DNA from: Nakazawaea peltata
Lineage: Eukaryota; Ascomycota; Pichiomycetes; Alaninales; Pachysolenaceae
Assembly: GCA_001599355.1 (NCBI GenBank)
Contig: BCGQ01000001.1
Span: forward strand, 747,135-811,134
DNA length: 64,000 nt
Reading direction: 5' to 3'
Under the pieces are notes generated by a model. The model was not told the origin of the DNA. It did no database searches and was given only the letters and a program-made list of their open reading frames with translations. Shown piece after piece: positions 1 to 10,219 of this stretch (positions are counted from its first letter, which is position 1; the number at the start of each line of letters is the position of its first letter). Position numbers and translations under genes: made by a program.

Positions 1-1284
1 TGCAACGTTCTTCTGCAGTAATAGGAATTGCTGGGATTCGTTCAACAAATCCCAGAAGAAATCAATAGGAGAGGATCCAGCTCTTCCTACCAAGTTTTGG
101 AACTGTGGAGCGTCTTTTACGGCAGTACAGAATTGTTTCCATGTGGTTCTCGGGGTTACTTTGAGCTTTAAAGAGTCGGGAGATGACAAGAAGGTCTTGA
201 ATTCCTGTCTCAGCTTGGTATCACTGTTGAAAATCCTCATTTTATGGTATTTCAACAGACTTGCGGTCTCTTCCTCTTTCTTTTTGACTATAGATTCATA
301 AATTTCCAGGATATCAAGGTTGGTTAATACAGAGAAATGCTTATTCAGTTGGAATCTGGCATCTTTCTTAAGGTCATCCACCAATTTCTCGAGAGATGAC
401 GTAACATCCACTTTTAAGTCATTCGATAAATATTCTTCCAATTCTTTAAGCAGTTGTAACTTCAGTTCTTGCTCGGATTTGTCATGCTGCAGACGAAGCT
501 CGCCTACGTATTCCTCGAATATCTCTCTCTTAGTTCTCTCATTCAGTAATGCATAGATTGGCTCGTCAATAATCTGTTTAGAGCAAGTGCTCCATCTGGT
601 ATAATACTTGATATCGTACTGTTGTAAGATTTTGATGAAGTTCTCTTTGTACAATTTCTTCGAGTTGAGACTCTCTTTATATTCCTGTTCGGCTTTGTTA
701 ATCAAGTAACTTTCAAATATCTCACGTTTTGTCAAAGCGTCCGGGATTTCCCAGTAAGTTGGGTGTTTTATGAAATGTTCCATGACTCGAGTGAAAGACC
801 AGTCTTGATCGACCTCTGCTTCTTCGAGCATTTGCAAAAATTTGGCTCTGGCATCCGATAATTGTTTTTGAGTGATCGAATTTATGGGTTTGGTGTTCTC
901 TAACTCGGTGCTTATACTATATTTTTCCGCCAATTGCTGGTAATCAACGTCATCTTCGATCTCTTGTGGGACGTTTTCAGCTTGGTCCTGCTGTTCATCA
1001 GGTTCAATATTGGTGGAAATTGTCTCGGATTCTGTAACTTTGGACTTCAATTCTTCAGGTAATTCCCATGAACTCTCTTCTGTCTCCACATTATAGTAGT
1101 ATATCTGACCATCCTCTGTGGTATATTGTTCCCACTTGGTGCCTTCTAGAAGCAGAGCATGATCGGTACTCAGGGACGGTGTTTCGATGGCATCTTCAGG
1201 CAATTCCCAGGAAGTTTCATTGGTTTCCGTATTGTAATAGTAAACTCGTCCTTCGGGATCGGTCGTTTTCTCCCAAACGGCCAT
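1..1284 (-). CDS. PRP40: Prp40-like U1 snRNP splicing factor, partial (C-terminus outside window)
   Basis: Spliceosomal U1 snRNP protein that bridges the 5' splice site and branch-point factors. The 428 codons visible hold two WW domains, from Trp4 to Pro29 and Trp51 to Pro76, both with the YYYN core. An acidic linker follows, then FF-type helical repeats starting near residue 125 with spaced W/F residues. Domain order and spacing match yeast Prp40. The frame stays open to base 1, so the C-terminus lies outside. The frame also stays open upstream to an earlier ATG near 1341, adding about 19 residues. I chose the ATG at 1284 because it sits just before WW1, as in S. cerevisiae Prp40. It diverges from ARC19 across a gap of about 265 bp. 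Family assignment is firm; the start is likely. Confidence 0.93.
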   Translation of the reverse strand, partial: MAVWEKTTDPEGRVYYYNTETNETSWELPEDAIETPSLSTDHALLLEGTKWEQYTTEDGQIYYYNVETEESSWELPEELKSKVTESETISTNIEPDEQQDQAENVPQEIEDDVDYQQLAEKYSISTELENTKPINSITQKQLSDARAKFLQMLEEAEVDQDWSFTRVMEHFIKHPTYWEIPDALTKREIFESYLINKAEQEYKESLNSKKLYKENFIKILQQYDIKYYTRWSTCSKQIIDEPIYALLNERTKREIFEEYVGELRLQHDKSEQELKLQLLKELEEYLSNDLKVDVTSSLEKLVDDLKKDARFQLNKHFSVLTNLDILEIYESIVKKKEEETASLLKYHKMRIFNSDTKLRQEFKTFLSSPDSLKLKVTPRTTWKQFCTAVKDAPQFQNLVGRAGSSPIDFFWDLLNESQQFLLLQKNVA

Positions 1285-1550
1285 TTTATATGGTTTGTCC
1301 AGCTGTATCAAAATGACTTCACCTCCGTGATGACTTTGTATAGTGAAAGAAATTTTCATATGTATGGAGGAGTGCATGAAATATCAAATTCCCAATCAGG
1401 AAATAGAGGAGTCTAAAGAGACGTGAATAATAGTCGTGTATATTGTCCTAAATCTGGCTCCAGAACAGACAGCGCAGGTAAAAAGGCGTAGTTTAAGGAT
1501 AAAGCGGGTATTAGAAGGAAGGCAAGTGAATTGAATTCGTTGAATCTATC

Positions 1551-2060
1551 ATGTCGCAATCATTACGTCCATATTTAAGTGCTGTTAGATCGTCATTGGA
1601 GGCTGCATTGTGTTTGGAGAACTTCCCATCGCAAGTAAGCGAAAGACACAACTATCCTGAAGTGGAGAGTAAGAAGACGAGAGAGATTTTGTTGAACCCA
1701 ATTACTATATCGAGAAATGAGGGAGAGAAGGTACTCATTGAGTCCTCTATCAACAGTGTGAGGATCTCCCTTAAGATCAAGCAAAGTGATGAGATTGAGA
1801 ACTTCTTAGTTGATAAATTCACCTCCTTCTTGACCAAGAGAGCAGAGACTTTTGTGATATTAAGAAGAGTGCCAATTGAGGGGTACGATATCAGTTTCCT
1901 CTTGACCAATTATCATAATGAGATTATGATGAAGAACAAATTGATTGATTTTGTCATTGAATTCATGGAGGAAGTTGATAAGGAGATTAGTGAGATGAAA
2001 TTATTTTTGAATGCTCGTGCTAGATTTATTGCTGAGGCATATCTTACTGTTTTTGATTGA
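1551..2060 (+). CDS. ARC19: Arp2/3 complex subunit 4 (ARPC4/p20)
   Basis: Core subunit of the seven-protein Arp2/3 complex, which nucleates branched actin at endocytic patches. The 169-residue product matches yeast Arc19 (171 residues) almost end to end. It starts MSQSLRPYL, carries the central ILRRVPI-GYDISFL segment, and ends with the [20 protein letters not shown] helix that packs against ARPC2. No intron or CTG ambiguity affects the assignment. Its divergent neighbour is PRP40. The following gap of about 880 bp leads to the DAL81-like gene. Confidence 0.97.
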   Translation: MSQSLRPYLSAVRSSLEAALCLENFPSQVSERHNYPEVESKKTREILLNPITISRNEGEKVLIESSINSVRISLKIKQSDEIENFLVDKFTSFLTKRAETFVILRRVPIEGYDISFLLTNYHNEIMMKNKLIDFVIEFMEEVDKEISEMKLFLNARARFIAEAYLTVFD

Positions 2061-2940
2061 TGTATAAAGAATAGATGATTAGTGAGACGTGATGTAGATG
2101 TGATGTAGCGATTGATATGGATACAAAAGCTGATTAATATTGATTGGATTCTTGGAATCGATTCCTCAGGCTTACTGTGGTTTGTTGGTGTTATGATGTT
2201 TGAATTGAAACTGAGTAAAATTTAGTGCTTATTTGCGTTTTGTGCCCACATCTGCCCTCCCCAGCTTAATTCTCAGTTAACCCGGCCAAATTTCTTGCCT
2301 ATCTGCCCCATCTGTGTAGATATAAGAAAGTACGTACTATTAAAAATACTAATAACTCTGATAAACTCAGCCGTATACTATATTATTCTCTACTCTAGTC
2401 TACTCTGGTCTGCCATTTATGGTATCTGACCCGCCGGATCTCAATTAATCCGATCATCTCATTCTTCTTCTGCTCTTCTATTTTACTGGAGAGATCGGCT
2501 AAGAAAGTCCTTTTCGTGCCGAGGGCAGATTCTGGGGATGAGGAATGGCAAGAGTCGAGAAATGGGGGAGGGCGAAAATGGAAACACATAATTGAAAGGT
2601 GTAAAAGCTTAGTTCAGTCGAAGGACATGTCTCTCTGAATATTTAGATCTGTGCCCCTCCGTCCTCTCTCCCCATCCACCTCCACCTTTAATCTCCCTAT
2701 CCTGATCTGCCCCTCCTAATGCCTAAAGGGCACAAACGCAAAGAAAGCCCAGATTAAAAAAAAAGGGCGATCGCAGCAGGTAAATCCTAAGACAAACTGA
2801 AAAATACAACTGGATTGGATTAAAAGGCATTAACGTTAGTGTATTTGATATTGAGACTGGGGGTTTTTTAAATACTGAAATTAGTGAGTCTTAGATTAGA
2901 ATCTCAGTGATATCATTAATTAGATCGATTCATTGTGCCC
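2061..2940 (+). promoter_or_regulatory. Intergenic region: ARC19 3' end and long DAL81-like promoter/leader
   Basis: About 880 bp without a supported gene. It contains a pyrimidine-rich block near 2655-2730 and an A-run near 2757-2764. A 64-codon minus-strand frame at 2395-2589 has no recognisable similarity and unremarkable composition, so I do not call it. A long upstream region is usual for a large regulatory gene. Confidence 0.5.
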
Positions 2941-5900
2941 ATGTCCAATAAGAACTACGTTCCCGGCAAGAATTTGGCGGGAGGAGTTTCCGAGAATAAT
3001 AATGGGGCCGTTAACTCTAACTTAGAGAATGCTACAAACTCGTTATTTGCAGCCAACCAGAGTGCTACAGGTGCACATCCTCCTGCTGTCAATAGTCTTG
3101 GAGTTCCAGATTTCAATAACTGGAATGACACCGATTTATATGGATTCCTTTCGGATTCTCCCCAATTCACTGGAGGTCCAAACACTTTTTTACCCAATAC
3201 TTATGCTGGACCAGCTTCCATGAGACCTTCTGGTGTAACCAAGCCAAATGGAGGCGCTGGTATGCAATCTCAGGCTCCTTCCAAAACTTTTTCTTTGGAT
3301 TCTCAGTCACCTCCATTCAACGTCAGATCTCCTGCTGATTTCCTGTATCTACAACCCCAACTGCAGCATGGATCTCTGGCGTCAAACGATTCTAATATTG
3401 AGCCTATTGTGTCACAGTTAGGATTACAGATCCCTCCTCGATTCCAGGCGTCATTATCGGCCAATAGACTGATGTCACAGAGTCATATGGCCACTCAACA
3501 GGTGTTGAATAATAATCTTAATTTCCTGCCTGGATTCGATTATAATCCATCAAGTGCTAACAGTGTTGATCCTTCGTCGGTGTCAGATATGAACACAGCT
3601 GGCGATTCTGTGGCCACATCTCCTCCTATACCTGGCTCTGGAACCACTGGACCTGGTGCTGTTGGAGCCACTACTGCTGCTGCTGCTGCTACTGGAACCG
3701 CTCCAAGGGGAAGGAAACGTGACCTGCCTCAACGCCCTAAAACGAAACCATGTGACTCATGTAGAAAAAAGAAAATCAAGTGTATTCATAAACCAGAGTC
3801 TCTGCTTTGTGAGAATTGTCTGTTGAGAGGTTTGGAGTGTGTATATACTCAAGTAAAGAAGGGAGATGGCGATGAGTCCAATGGAAAGAGGACCCGATAC
3901 GTTGTAGATGAGCTTCATCCTCCTCCTACAGTTCCTATAAGAGAAGTAGATCCTGTTCAAGATTACTCAGTAATGCCTGGATACTCATTATTGAAGAGGA
4001 CCCTTAGTTTACAGTATCCTCGCTCCAGTTTCTATATTGGACCGTCTTCTGTGTACGATCCTGTCCTTTTGGATAGGATTCAGTTGGATAAAGTTGACCA
4101 AGTCCAACTCAATCAGACTACATCATTACGGAAAGTGGCACCAAATGTCCAATTTTCTTTAAAAGACGATTACACAGAACAACTTTATGAAATCACCGAA
4201 AGAAACGTTGATGCCGTCGAGAGATTTGTAGCTCCACATGGCAAGTTATTGATCGAGTTATATTTCCGCATTGTACACCCTTCATTCCCTGTTTTACATA
4301 AAAAGGTGTTTTTGGAGAAGTATTCCAGAACTCACAGGGAGTTTAGTGCTCCTTTATTGGCTGCTGTGTATTGTTTGGCCATCCAATGGTGGGATTATGA
4401 CCCTCAATTGAGTCAATTTCCTAAACCAAATGTGGTATCATTGCAAAAACTTGCGATGCAAACCTTTTCATGGGTCATTGAAAGGCCTAAATTGAGTGCG
4501 GTTCAAGCAGGATTGCTTTTATTGCAATGTCGTGGGGATAATTCGAGGAATTGGTCTCTCTGTTCTCAAGTGGTGGCATTGGCAGAAGAATTGGGGCTTG
4601 GTCTTGATTGCGCCGATTGGAGATTACCAAAATGGGAACGTGGATTGAGAAGAAGACTCGCATGGGCCGTCTATTTACAAGATAAATGGTTGTCTTTGAT
4701 CGAAAGTAGACCTTCGCATATTATTGAGGAAAGAAATTGGTCTGTAAAGTTGGTAACTGACGATGATTTCCCGGAGAAATCCAATGAACCAGATAGTTCC
4801 AAAGAAGGATCGACTGACATTGATAATGGCAAGTTATTATTCAGGGAAATGATTGCATTATCAAGGATTTTATCGGAAATTTTGGACTCTCTTTTCAGTA
4901 TGTCGGCCATAAAGAACGTGACAAGGATTGATCAAGTTTTGAAGGTGGTTAAGCCTTTGCAGTTGAAATTAAGAGAATGGTATCACTCTTTGCCCCAAGA
5001 GTTACATATGAGTTCTGTACAAACCCGTAAATTGAACTCCAATGGCTACTTACAGTTGGCATATTATGCTACTGAGATTACTCTTCATCGAAAGATTATT
5101 ACCACTTTGAATCTGGATTGCCCTCCTGAATTAGTCCAGGTCTGTAGGTCTGCAGCACGTACAAGATTGTTAGCAGCTATGGAGTTTGTGAGAGGATTGA
5201 AACCTGAACATATTCATTCGTTTTGGCATTCTTCCGCATCACCAAATTTGACTTTAATTGGTGCATTTGCGGCTATTTTATTTGTGACTTCGACTTCCGA
5301 AGAAGAAGCTAATATGTACAAGGATCATGTTTATAATTATAGATGGATATTGAGGGTGAGTGCGAAAGGATTTGATCAAGCAGGTTCGGCTTTAGAGCAA
5401 TTAGACACAGTTTTATTCCATATTCCTGGTTTATTCAATGCAGTTAAGTCTGATATTAATCTGGCTACTCCAGGAGGTGATGGAAAGACCTCTGTTGGAT
5501 CGACACCTCGTGTCACTTCTCAAGATCCTAGTCAAAGGAGGTCTGAGACGGCATATCCTGAGGAGGTTGTATCTCGACCACAAAGGTCACCAGTTTCTGG
5601 TTCGGGTTCTGGATCTGGTCCTGCGGCTGCCTCCAGTAAATTCCAACCTCCTCGTAGTTACAACAGATCGAACAGTAATCTGTCACAACAGCAGCCACCC
5701 CTGCAATCAAAACAATCCCCATATAACACATCATATTCACCTCTTAATCAGGTGAACTCGCCATATTCACAAAGAACAGGTCCAAATACTCCGGGAGAGA
5801 CATTACAACCACATGTGGCGAGTGGATCTCGGTCGGCTTCAACTAAATCATCTCCAAAAGTGAATATTCATACTGGTGGAGTTGAAGATTCTAGTGACAC

Positions 5901-6036
5901 AAGAAGTGAGAGCGGGGCGAAAAATGGCTCTGGACTCCCACTGGAAACTCCTAACTCGATAGGACAACAAACAGAGCTGATTAATGGACTGGAGAATTCT
6001 GCAGTTGAGCTGACCGATGCTAAGGATACTAGATAA
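2941..6036 (+). CDS. DAL81: Zn2Cys6 transcription factor, Dal81/Uga35 (TamA) type
   Basis: Likely pleiotropic activator of nitrogen-source genes (allantoin, GABA, amino-acid permeases), the role of Dal81 in yeast and TamA in Aspergillus. The binuclear zinc cluster has Cys at 271, 274, 281, 290, 293 and 300, preceded by a basic RGRKR stretch. A region typical of Dal81/TamA follows (GYSLLKRTLSLQYPRSSFY), then the fungal-specific middle homology region from about 420 to 700, including RRRLAWAVYLQDKW. The N-terminus is N/S/P-rich and the C-terminus is S/Q/P-rich low complexity. Length is 1031 residues against 970 in S. cerevisiae. The frame extends upstream to a GTG at 2935, but the first ATG is at 2941. 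It is convergent with the transporter gene across a minisatellite. Zinc-cluster family is certain; the Dal81 identity is probable. Confidence 0.82.
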   Translation: MSNKNYVPGKNLAGGVSENNNGAVNSNLENATNSLFAANQSATGAHPPAVNSLGVPDFNNWNDTDLYGFLSDSPQFTGGPNTFLPNTYAGPASMRPSGVTKPNGGAGMQSQAPSKTFSLDSQSPPFNVRSPADFLYLQPQLQHGSLASNDSNIEPIVSQLGLQIPPRFQASLSANRLMSQSHMATQQVLNNNLNFLPGFDYNPSSANSVDPSSVSDMNTAGDSVATSPPIPGSGTTGPGAVGATTAAAAATGTAPRGRKRDLPQRPKTKPCDSCRKKKIKCIHKPESLLCENCLLRGLECVYTQVKKGDGDESNGKRTRYVVDELHPPPTVPIREVDPVQDYSVMPGYSLLKRTLSLQYPRSSFYIGPSSVYDPVLLDRIQLDKVDQVQLNQTTSLRKVAPNVQFSLKDDYTEQLYEITERNVDAVERFVAPHGKLLIELYFRIVHPSFPVLHKKVFLEKYSRTHREFSAPLLAAVYCLAIQWWDYDPQLSQFPKPNVVSLQKLAMQTFSWVIERPKLSAVQAGLLLLQCRGDNSRNWSLCSQVVALAEELGLGLDCADWRLPKWERGLRRRLAWAVYLQDKWLSLIESRPSHIIEERNWSVKLVTDDDFPEKSNEPDSSKEGSTDIDNGKLLFREMIALSRILSEILDSLFSMSAIKNVTRIDQVLKVVKPLQLKLREWYHSLPQELHMSSVQTRKLNSNGYLQLAYYATEITLHRKIITTLNLDCPPELVQVCRSAARTRLLAAMEFVRGLKPEHIHSFWHSSASPNLTLIGAFAAILFVTSTSEEEANMYKDHVYNYRWILRVSAKGFDQAGSALEQLDTVLFHIPGLFNAVKSDINLATPGGDGKTSVGSTPRVTSQDPSQRRSETAYPEEVVSRPQRSPVSGSGSGSGPAAASSKFQPPRSYNRSNSNLSQQQPPLQSKQSPYNTSYSPLNQVNSPYSQRTGPNTPGETLQPHVASGSRSASTKSSPKVNIHTGGVEDSSDTRSESGAKNGSGLPLETPNSIGQQTELINGLENSAVELTDAKDTR

Positions 6037-6515
6037 TATGTATGTATATTAATAAGAAGTTATTTAAACCCTCCTAACTATTGACACCCATCAGTCATGG
6101 GCATGTTACAATGTAAATTTATGGAAATAATGCCCCCTTTATATATGCTATTTGCACATGCAATTAGCCCCTTTACGTGCCATGGTTACAATAAATTTAC
6201 CCCTTTTGCGCATAGTTAAGGAGAATTTAGGTATAAAAATCATGTTAAAAATCACATCAAAATTGAAAAGGGGGTTGTTGGGTAAGGTCATGCGGTGAGC
6301 AGGGATGCGCAACCAGTATGGATCACTTTCTTCACCACACCTGACCCCTCACACCTCTACATCACCCCTCTACATCACCCCGCTACATCACCCCTCTACA
6401 TCACCCCTCTACATCACCCCTCTACATCACCCCTCTACATCACCCCTCTACATCACCCCTCTACACCCCTCCCCTACATCCTACAATATTCCACAACTTA
6501 TCAAATCAATATTAA
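6037..6515. other. Convergent intergenic region (DAL81-like / UNC93-like)
   Basis: Apart from the minisatellite, this holds an AT-rich stretch after the DAL81-like stop with a TATGTATGTATATTAATAA-type 3' end signal near 6037-6055. A near-palindrome ATGTTACAA at about 6103 resembles the cluster motif but is imperfect. No gene is supported. Confidence 0.5.
6356..6459. repeat. 13-bp minisatellite, 8 copies (TCTACATCACCCC)
   Basis: Eight head-to-tail copies of TCTACATCACCCC span 104 bp. Only one internal base differs (T to G in copy 3, at 6382), and a degenerate ninth copy follows. The array lies between two convergent genes and ends about 57 bp before the transporter stop codon, so it may enter the 3' UTRs. 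Short frames through it are periodic and not genes. Confidence 0.97.
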
Positions 6516-8045
6516 TTAAACATTATCGGCAACCTTAGATTGGGTAGGACTAATGATATCCTCCAAAGTATTCTCAGTGTCCTCCAAATCTTTCTCCAAA
6601 TCAGAATGATCCTTGACATCGAAGAAAATAACAGGGATAGCAATGATCAAACTACCAGCCAACAAACCCCAAGTGGAACCGAAAATAGACATGTATGGAG
6701 CTCCAAGAGCATCGACTCTCCAAATGATAGCAGCTCCGGCAGACTGGATACCCTTATAGAATCCACTGTATACCACCAACTTTCTGGCACTGTTAGACAA
6801 GGCTCCCATGATATAGTAGACATAAGATTGCCAAACAGAGTCGAAGAAACCGTAGAACATGTAGAGGAACATTGGACCGATGTAGTTTGAGTCTTTGTAA
6901 TCGATCAAAGTCATGTCAACGGCACTTTCTCTGGTGAATTGTAATTGGAACTTCAATCCTCCTCCCCAAATAACATTGGTCAAGACAAAGAGGATACCCC
7001 ATCCGATCTTGGCTCTGGTGGATCTCTTGATCTTGGTGTAATCCATAATAAGAGCGAGTAATGGGGAACCGAACATTTGCATGAACCAGTATAACAACGA
7101 GTTCAAAGATCTGGTTCTGATATTGAATCTAGAAGCGTTGAAATCGGATTGTTGGTATGTGTAGAACCAGTTGGAAGCGAAGAACATTGGGAACAAGAGC
7201 AAGATCTTTGGTTCCGAGACCAAAACATGGACTAATTCCTTTAACTCGGTCTTCCAGGTGGTTTGTTTCTTGAAAATGACTCTAGTACCATCATTCTTCC
7301 ATACCTTGTTGATTGGTAAGATGAAGAAGGCCAAGACTGAACCGAGACACATCAAGACCAAGAAGGCAGCATAAGTTCCATCGTTGACGGAGGAACCCTT
7401 GTTATCGATGTTGTTGGCCAATGGAATAATGGAACCAATGACAGCACCGAGGTTGAAAACAACCCAGAATAACAGAATGGCAAAGGCCTTCTTATCTTCG
7501 GTAGGGTAAGCAAGCATGATTTGAGCTTGAGCAGACCACAAACAAGAGGCACAAACACCCAAGATGGCACCGGAAGCAATGACGAAACCGGCATTCTTAG
7601 TGTGGTAGTAACATAACAATGAGGCAGCATAAAGAGCATATCCAGTACCACCGAAACCTAAGGCAGCTTTTACACCGACAGTGTTGGTGATGGCACCAGA
7701 GAAAAATCCAATGGTAGCGAAAGTACTGTATAAGGCAACGTTGGCGTTATCGGCGACGGTGACGTCAGTACCAGCACCTCCGATACCACTAAGAGCGTTG
7801 AAACAACCCGGAGTCAAGAAACAGATGAAAGAGACCATGAACACTTGAGTCATGGCGGCAGAGTACCTTGGTAAAAACCCAAAGAGCTTCTTATCATACC
7901 ACAGGTCGGAATATTCAGGCTCGTACTTGACGATTCCGTTACCGATCATACCAATATCTGTTTCATCGGTGGAATCTTTGTTGTTGAGCGACACATCATA
8001 GGCAGCTTTCTGCTCGGCCTCTTTATCAGTTATAGACAGCGACAT
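6516..8045 (-). CDS. UNC93-like major facilitator family membrane transporter
   Basis: A 509-residue polytopic membrane protein of the UNC93/DUF895 branch of the major facilitator superfamily. The hydrophilic N-terminus of about 60 residues is followed by LFGFLPRYSAAMTQV and then about 11-12 hydrophobic segments. Family landmarks are an early GCFNALSGIGGAG loop, a glycine-rich LGFGGTGYALYAAS helix and CLWSAQAQIMLAYP. Substrates of fungal UNC93-like proteins are poorly known. It is divergent from NAG1, and the shared region carries two ATGTWACAT palindromes, so I infer co-regulation with GlcNAc catabolism and possible uptake of GlcNAc or a related sugar. It could instead be an unrelated neighbour. 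Start is the first ATG. Confidence 0.85.
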   Translation of the reverse strand: MSLSITDKEAEQKAAYDVSLNNKDSTDETDIGMIGNGIVKYEPEYSDLWYDKKLFGFLPRYSAAMTQVFMVSFICFLTPGCFNALSGIGGAGTDVTVADNANVALYSTFATIGFFSGAITNTVGVKAALGFGGTGYALYAASLLCYYHTKNAGFVIASGAILGVCASCLWSAQAQIMLAYPTEDKKAFAILLFWVVFNLGAVIGSIIPLANNIDNKGSSVNDGTYAAFLVLMCLGSVLAFFILPINKVWKNDGTRVIFKKQTTWKTELKELVHVLVSEPKILLLFPMFFASNWFYTYQQSDFNASRFNIRTRSLNSLLYWFMQMFGSPLLALIMDYTKIKRSTRAKIGWGILFVLTNVIWGGGLKFQLQFTRESAVDMTLIDYKDSNYIGPMFLYMFYGFFDSVWQSYVYYIMGALSNSARKLVVYSGFYKGIQSAGAAIIWRVDALGAPYMSIFGSTWGLLAGSLIIAIPVIFFDVKDHSDLEKDLEDTENTLEDIISPTQSKVADNV

Positions 8046-9224
8046 ATTGAATCGTCAAAGAGGTAAGAAATTTTTCACAAATTTGATCAGAGATGGATCA
8101 AAGCAGATGAGTCTTTGAAATTCGATTAGTTTGTGAACTTAGAGCAACGATCTGATCGAAACAAGCGATATTGATCCTATTATATATGAATACTCACTAT
8201 CTCTGACTCCTACCCCAACTCTATTATCGAAAGAGAATTCCGCTCCAGGTACTTTTTGCTCACAATACTGAAATGCGTCCTTTATGTTGTAGATAAATTT
8301 TGTGACCGGGACTGATAAGAGAAAAAATTGCAACATTAGGAAAAATGTAACACGAGTTAGTTTGGGAACCCTAGAAGTGAGGCTACGTTAAGGGCATGGT
8401 CGTAAACTCCAATTAACTCCTTTGAGGCAACCGGCTTTAGAATGACTGTGATAAGGGCATTTTGTGTACTGAATGGTTCATTCTGTTGCCCTTTGAACTA
8501 AGCTCTCTATTCAGGTAATCCATCGATATTAAATGTAACATCGCTTTTTTGTTGCAATTTAGTGTTATCTGCGCATCGGTTACGATAAAAAAAAGCTGAA
8601 GCCCTGGAAAAAAAGAGGAAAACGGGCCGCTTATGCAGCTTCTAATTACTACTGCTTATCTACATGAGCACTTATCGATTTCTTATCAGTACTAGTGTTT
8701 ATCTTGACAATTTGTTGTAAGATTTTTCCGTATTTTAAGGTTAAAGATATGGGACCTTACATTTTTAGGACATTATTTTTTTATGGCCATCCTTCAAAAG
8801 TAGGGCATGTAACATCCTGTCACTTTCTGGGCAAATCCCGGAGTGATGGAGTTACCCCTCTTGTGGGATTCATAATCGAGAGGAATTAGTATGTTTGGGT
8901 GTGACCCCAATGTCGTGTGCTTGATACATCCCCTCAACTGGTTCTCCATTTGTTAGTTAGCAAATCGCACCATATTTGGTATGGAACACGCCCTCCAAAA
9001 ATGTAACCAAAATTCTAATAAATGTAACCTTTTTCTGTAACATTTTTTCGCAGTGACGTTACAGTTTTTTTAACAGAGTTACATTTCTGACTAGGCTCAG
9101 CTCTTCCCTTCCTTTCATCACAATCAAGCCATCATTAATGGATTCGAAATATTTTTCAACTTCATATATATGATTATACGATACACTGACCACTGAACAG
9201 TGACATACCAAGTTAACAAACAAA
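8046..9224. promoter_or_regulatory. Divergent promoter region, UNC93-like transporter / NAG1
   Basis: 1.18 kb between two divergent genes. Perfect ATGTAACAT palindromes lie at 8533-8541 and 8807-8815. Partial copies (TGTAAC or GTTACA cores) lie at 8345, 9001, 9022, 9035, 9057 and 9078, five of them within 90 bp at the NAG1 side. A TATATATGA element near 9162-9172 is a plausible NAG1 TATA box, and TATATATGA near 8180 could serve the transporter. I see no gene. Confidence 0.8.
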
Positions 9225-9980
9225 ATGAAAGTCGAGAAATATTCAAACCCAGACGAAGCCTCTAAACTGTTAGCAGAATACATTGTGGAGAAGATCACCA
9301 AGTTTGGTCCTACAGAGCTGAAGCCCTTTGTGTTGGGATTGCCCACCGGATCATCTCCAGAGAAGGTGTACAAATATTTAGTTGAATTCCACAAGCTGGG
9401 AAAGATCTCTTTCCAAAATGTGGTATCTTTCAATATGGACGAGTACTATGGTTTGGACCCATCAGATGAGCAAAGTTACCACTACTTCATGTACAAACAT
9501 TTGTTCTCTCATGTGGATTTCAAGCCGGAGAACATTAATATTTTGAACGGGTTGCTGAGTGATGTTGAGAAAGAATGTGCTGACTATGAACTGAAGATCA
9601 AATCTTATGGTCGTATCCATCTCTTTTTAGGTGGGTTGGGTCCAGAGGGACATATCCTGTTCAATGAGACAGGTTCAAGTAGAGACTCCAAGACCAGAAA
9701 AGTTGATCTTGTAGAGTCCACTATTGAGGCCAATTCTCGTTTCTGGAATGGAGACAAGTCCAAGGTTCCAAAACATGCTCTTAGTGTAGGTATTTCCACC
9801 GTTATTGATAACTCCGATGAGATTGTGATTATCGTTTTTGGAGAGGCCAAGAGATTTGCTTTAAAGCAGACTCTTAATGGAGAGATTGGGTCTAAATATC
9901 CATGTTCATTTTTACAAGAGCATGATAATGTTAGGATAGTTACTGATAAGAGTACTTTGGATGAATCGTTTAAGTTGTGA
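9225..9980 (+). CDS. NAG1: Glucosamine-6-phosphate deaminase
   Basis: Cytosolic enzyme converting glucosamine-6-phosphate to fructose-6-phosphate and ammonia, the last step of GlcNAc catabolism. The 251 residues match Candida Nag1 in length and align in number with E. coli NagB: GLPTGSSP loop at 39-45, FNMDEY with Asp72, and GGLGPEGHI-x-FNE with Glu141 (Asp in E. coli), His143 and Glu148. Residue 145 is encoded by CTG at 9657-9659, where the family has invariant Ala. This is the clearest single indicator that CUG means alanine here. Codon 111 is also CTG opposite Ala in C. albicans. The promoter carries clustered GTTACA motifs. Neighbours are the divergent transporter and TOM70 downstream. 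Confidence 0.97.
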   Translation: MKVEKYSNPDEASKLLAEYIVEKITKFGPTELKPFVLGLPTGSSPEKVYKYLVEFHKLGKISFQNVVSFNMDEYYGLDPSDEQSYHYFMYKHLFSHVDFKPENINILNGLLSDVEKECADYELKIKSYGRIHLFLGGLGPEGHILFNETGSSRDSKTRKVDLVESTIEANSRFWNGDKSKVPKHALSVGISTVIDNSDEIVIIVFGEAKRFALKQTLNGEIGSKYPCSFLQEHDNVRIVTDKSTLDESFKL

Positions 9981-10219
9981 ACCCACCTGGCCTTTACCCT
10001 ACCCCTACCGCCATCTATGCTTATCCGCTGCCCTTACCCCTATGCCTGCCCTTACCCCCCATAGTTAACCCCCCATATGCCCTAGTGTAATATATTTCCA
10101 TTTACAGTATTTCCCCTTACAGTAATCATCCCCCATTGCCCCCAAACGAAAATTTTTAATCGAAAAATGGAATTTGGACGAGACGGCGGTTAATCTTCAA
10201 AAGAGCATACCGATTGAAG

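Noticed and set aside
1285-1341. Upstream in-frame ATG extending PRP40 by about 19 residues
   Set aside because: The extra residues have no counterpart in Prp40, and the next ATG is immediately before the WW1 domain.
2395-2589. 64-codon minus-strand frame between ARC19 and the DAL81-like gene
   Set aside because: No similarity recognised, no splice signals that would extend it, and it lies in a presumed promoter.
6295-6538. Two overlapping plus-strand frames with periodic S-P-L-Y-I-T-P-L-H-H repeats
   Set aside because: They are translations of the 13-bp minisatellite in different frames, with no codon structure or family match.
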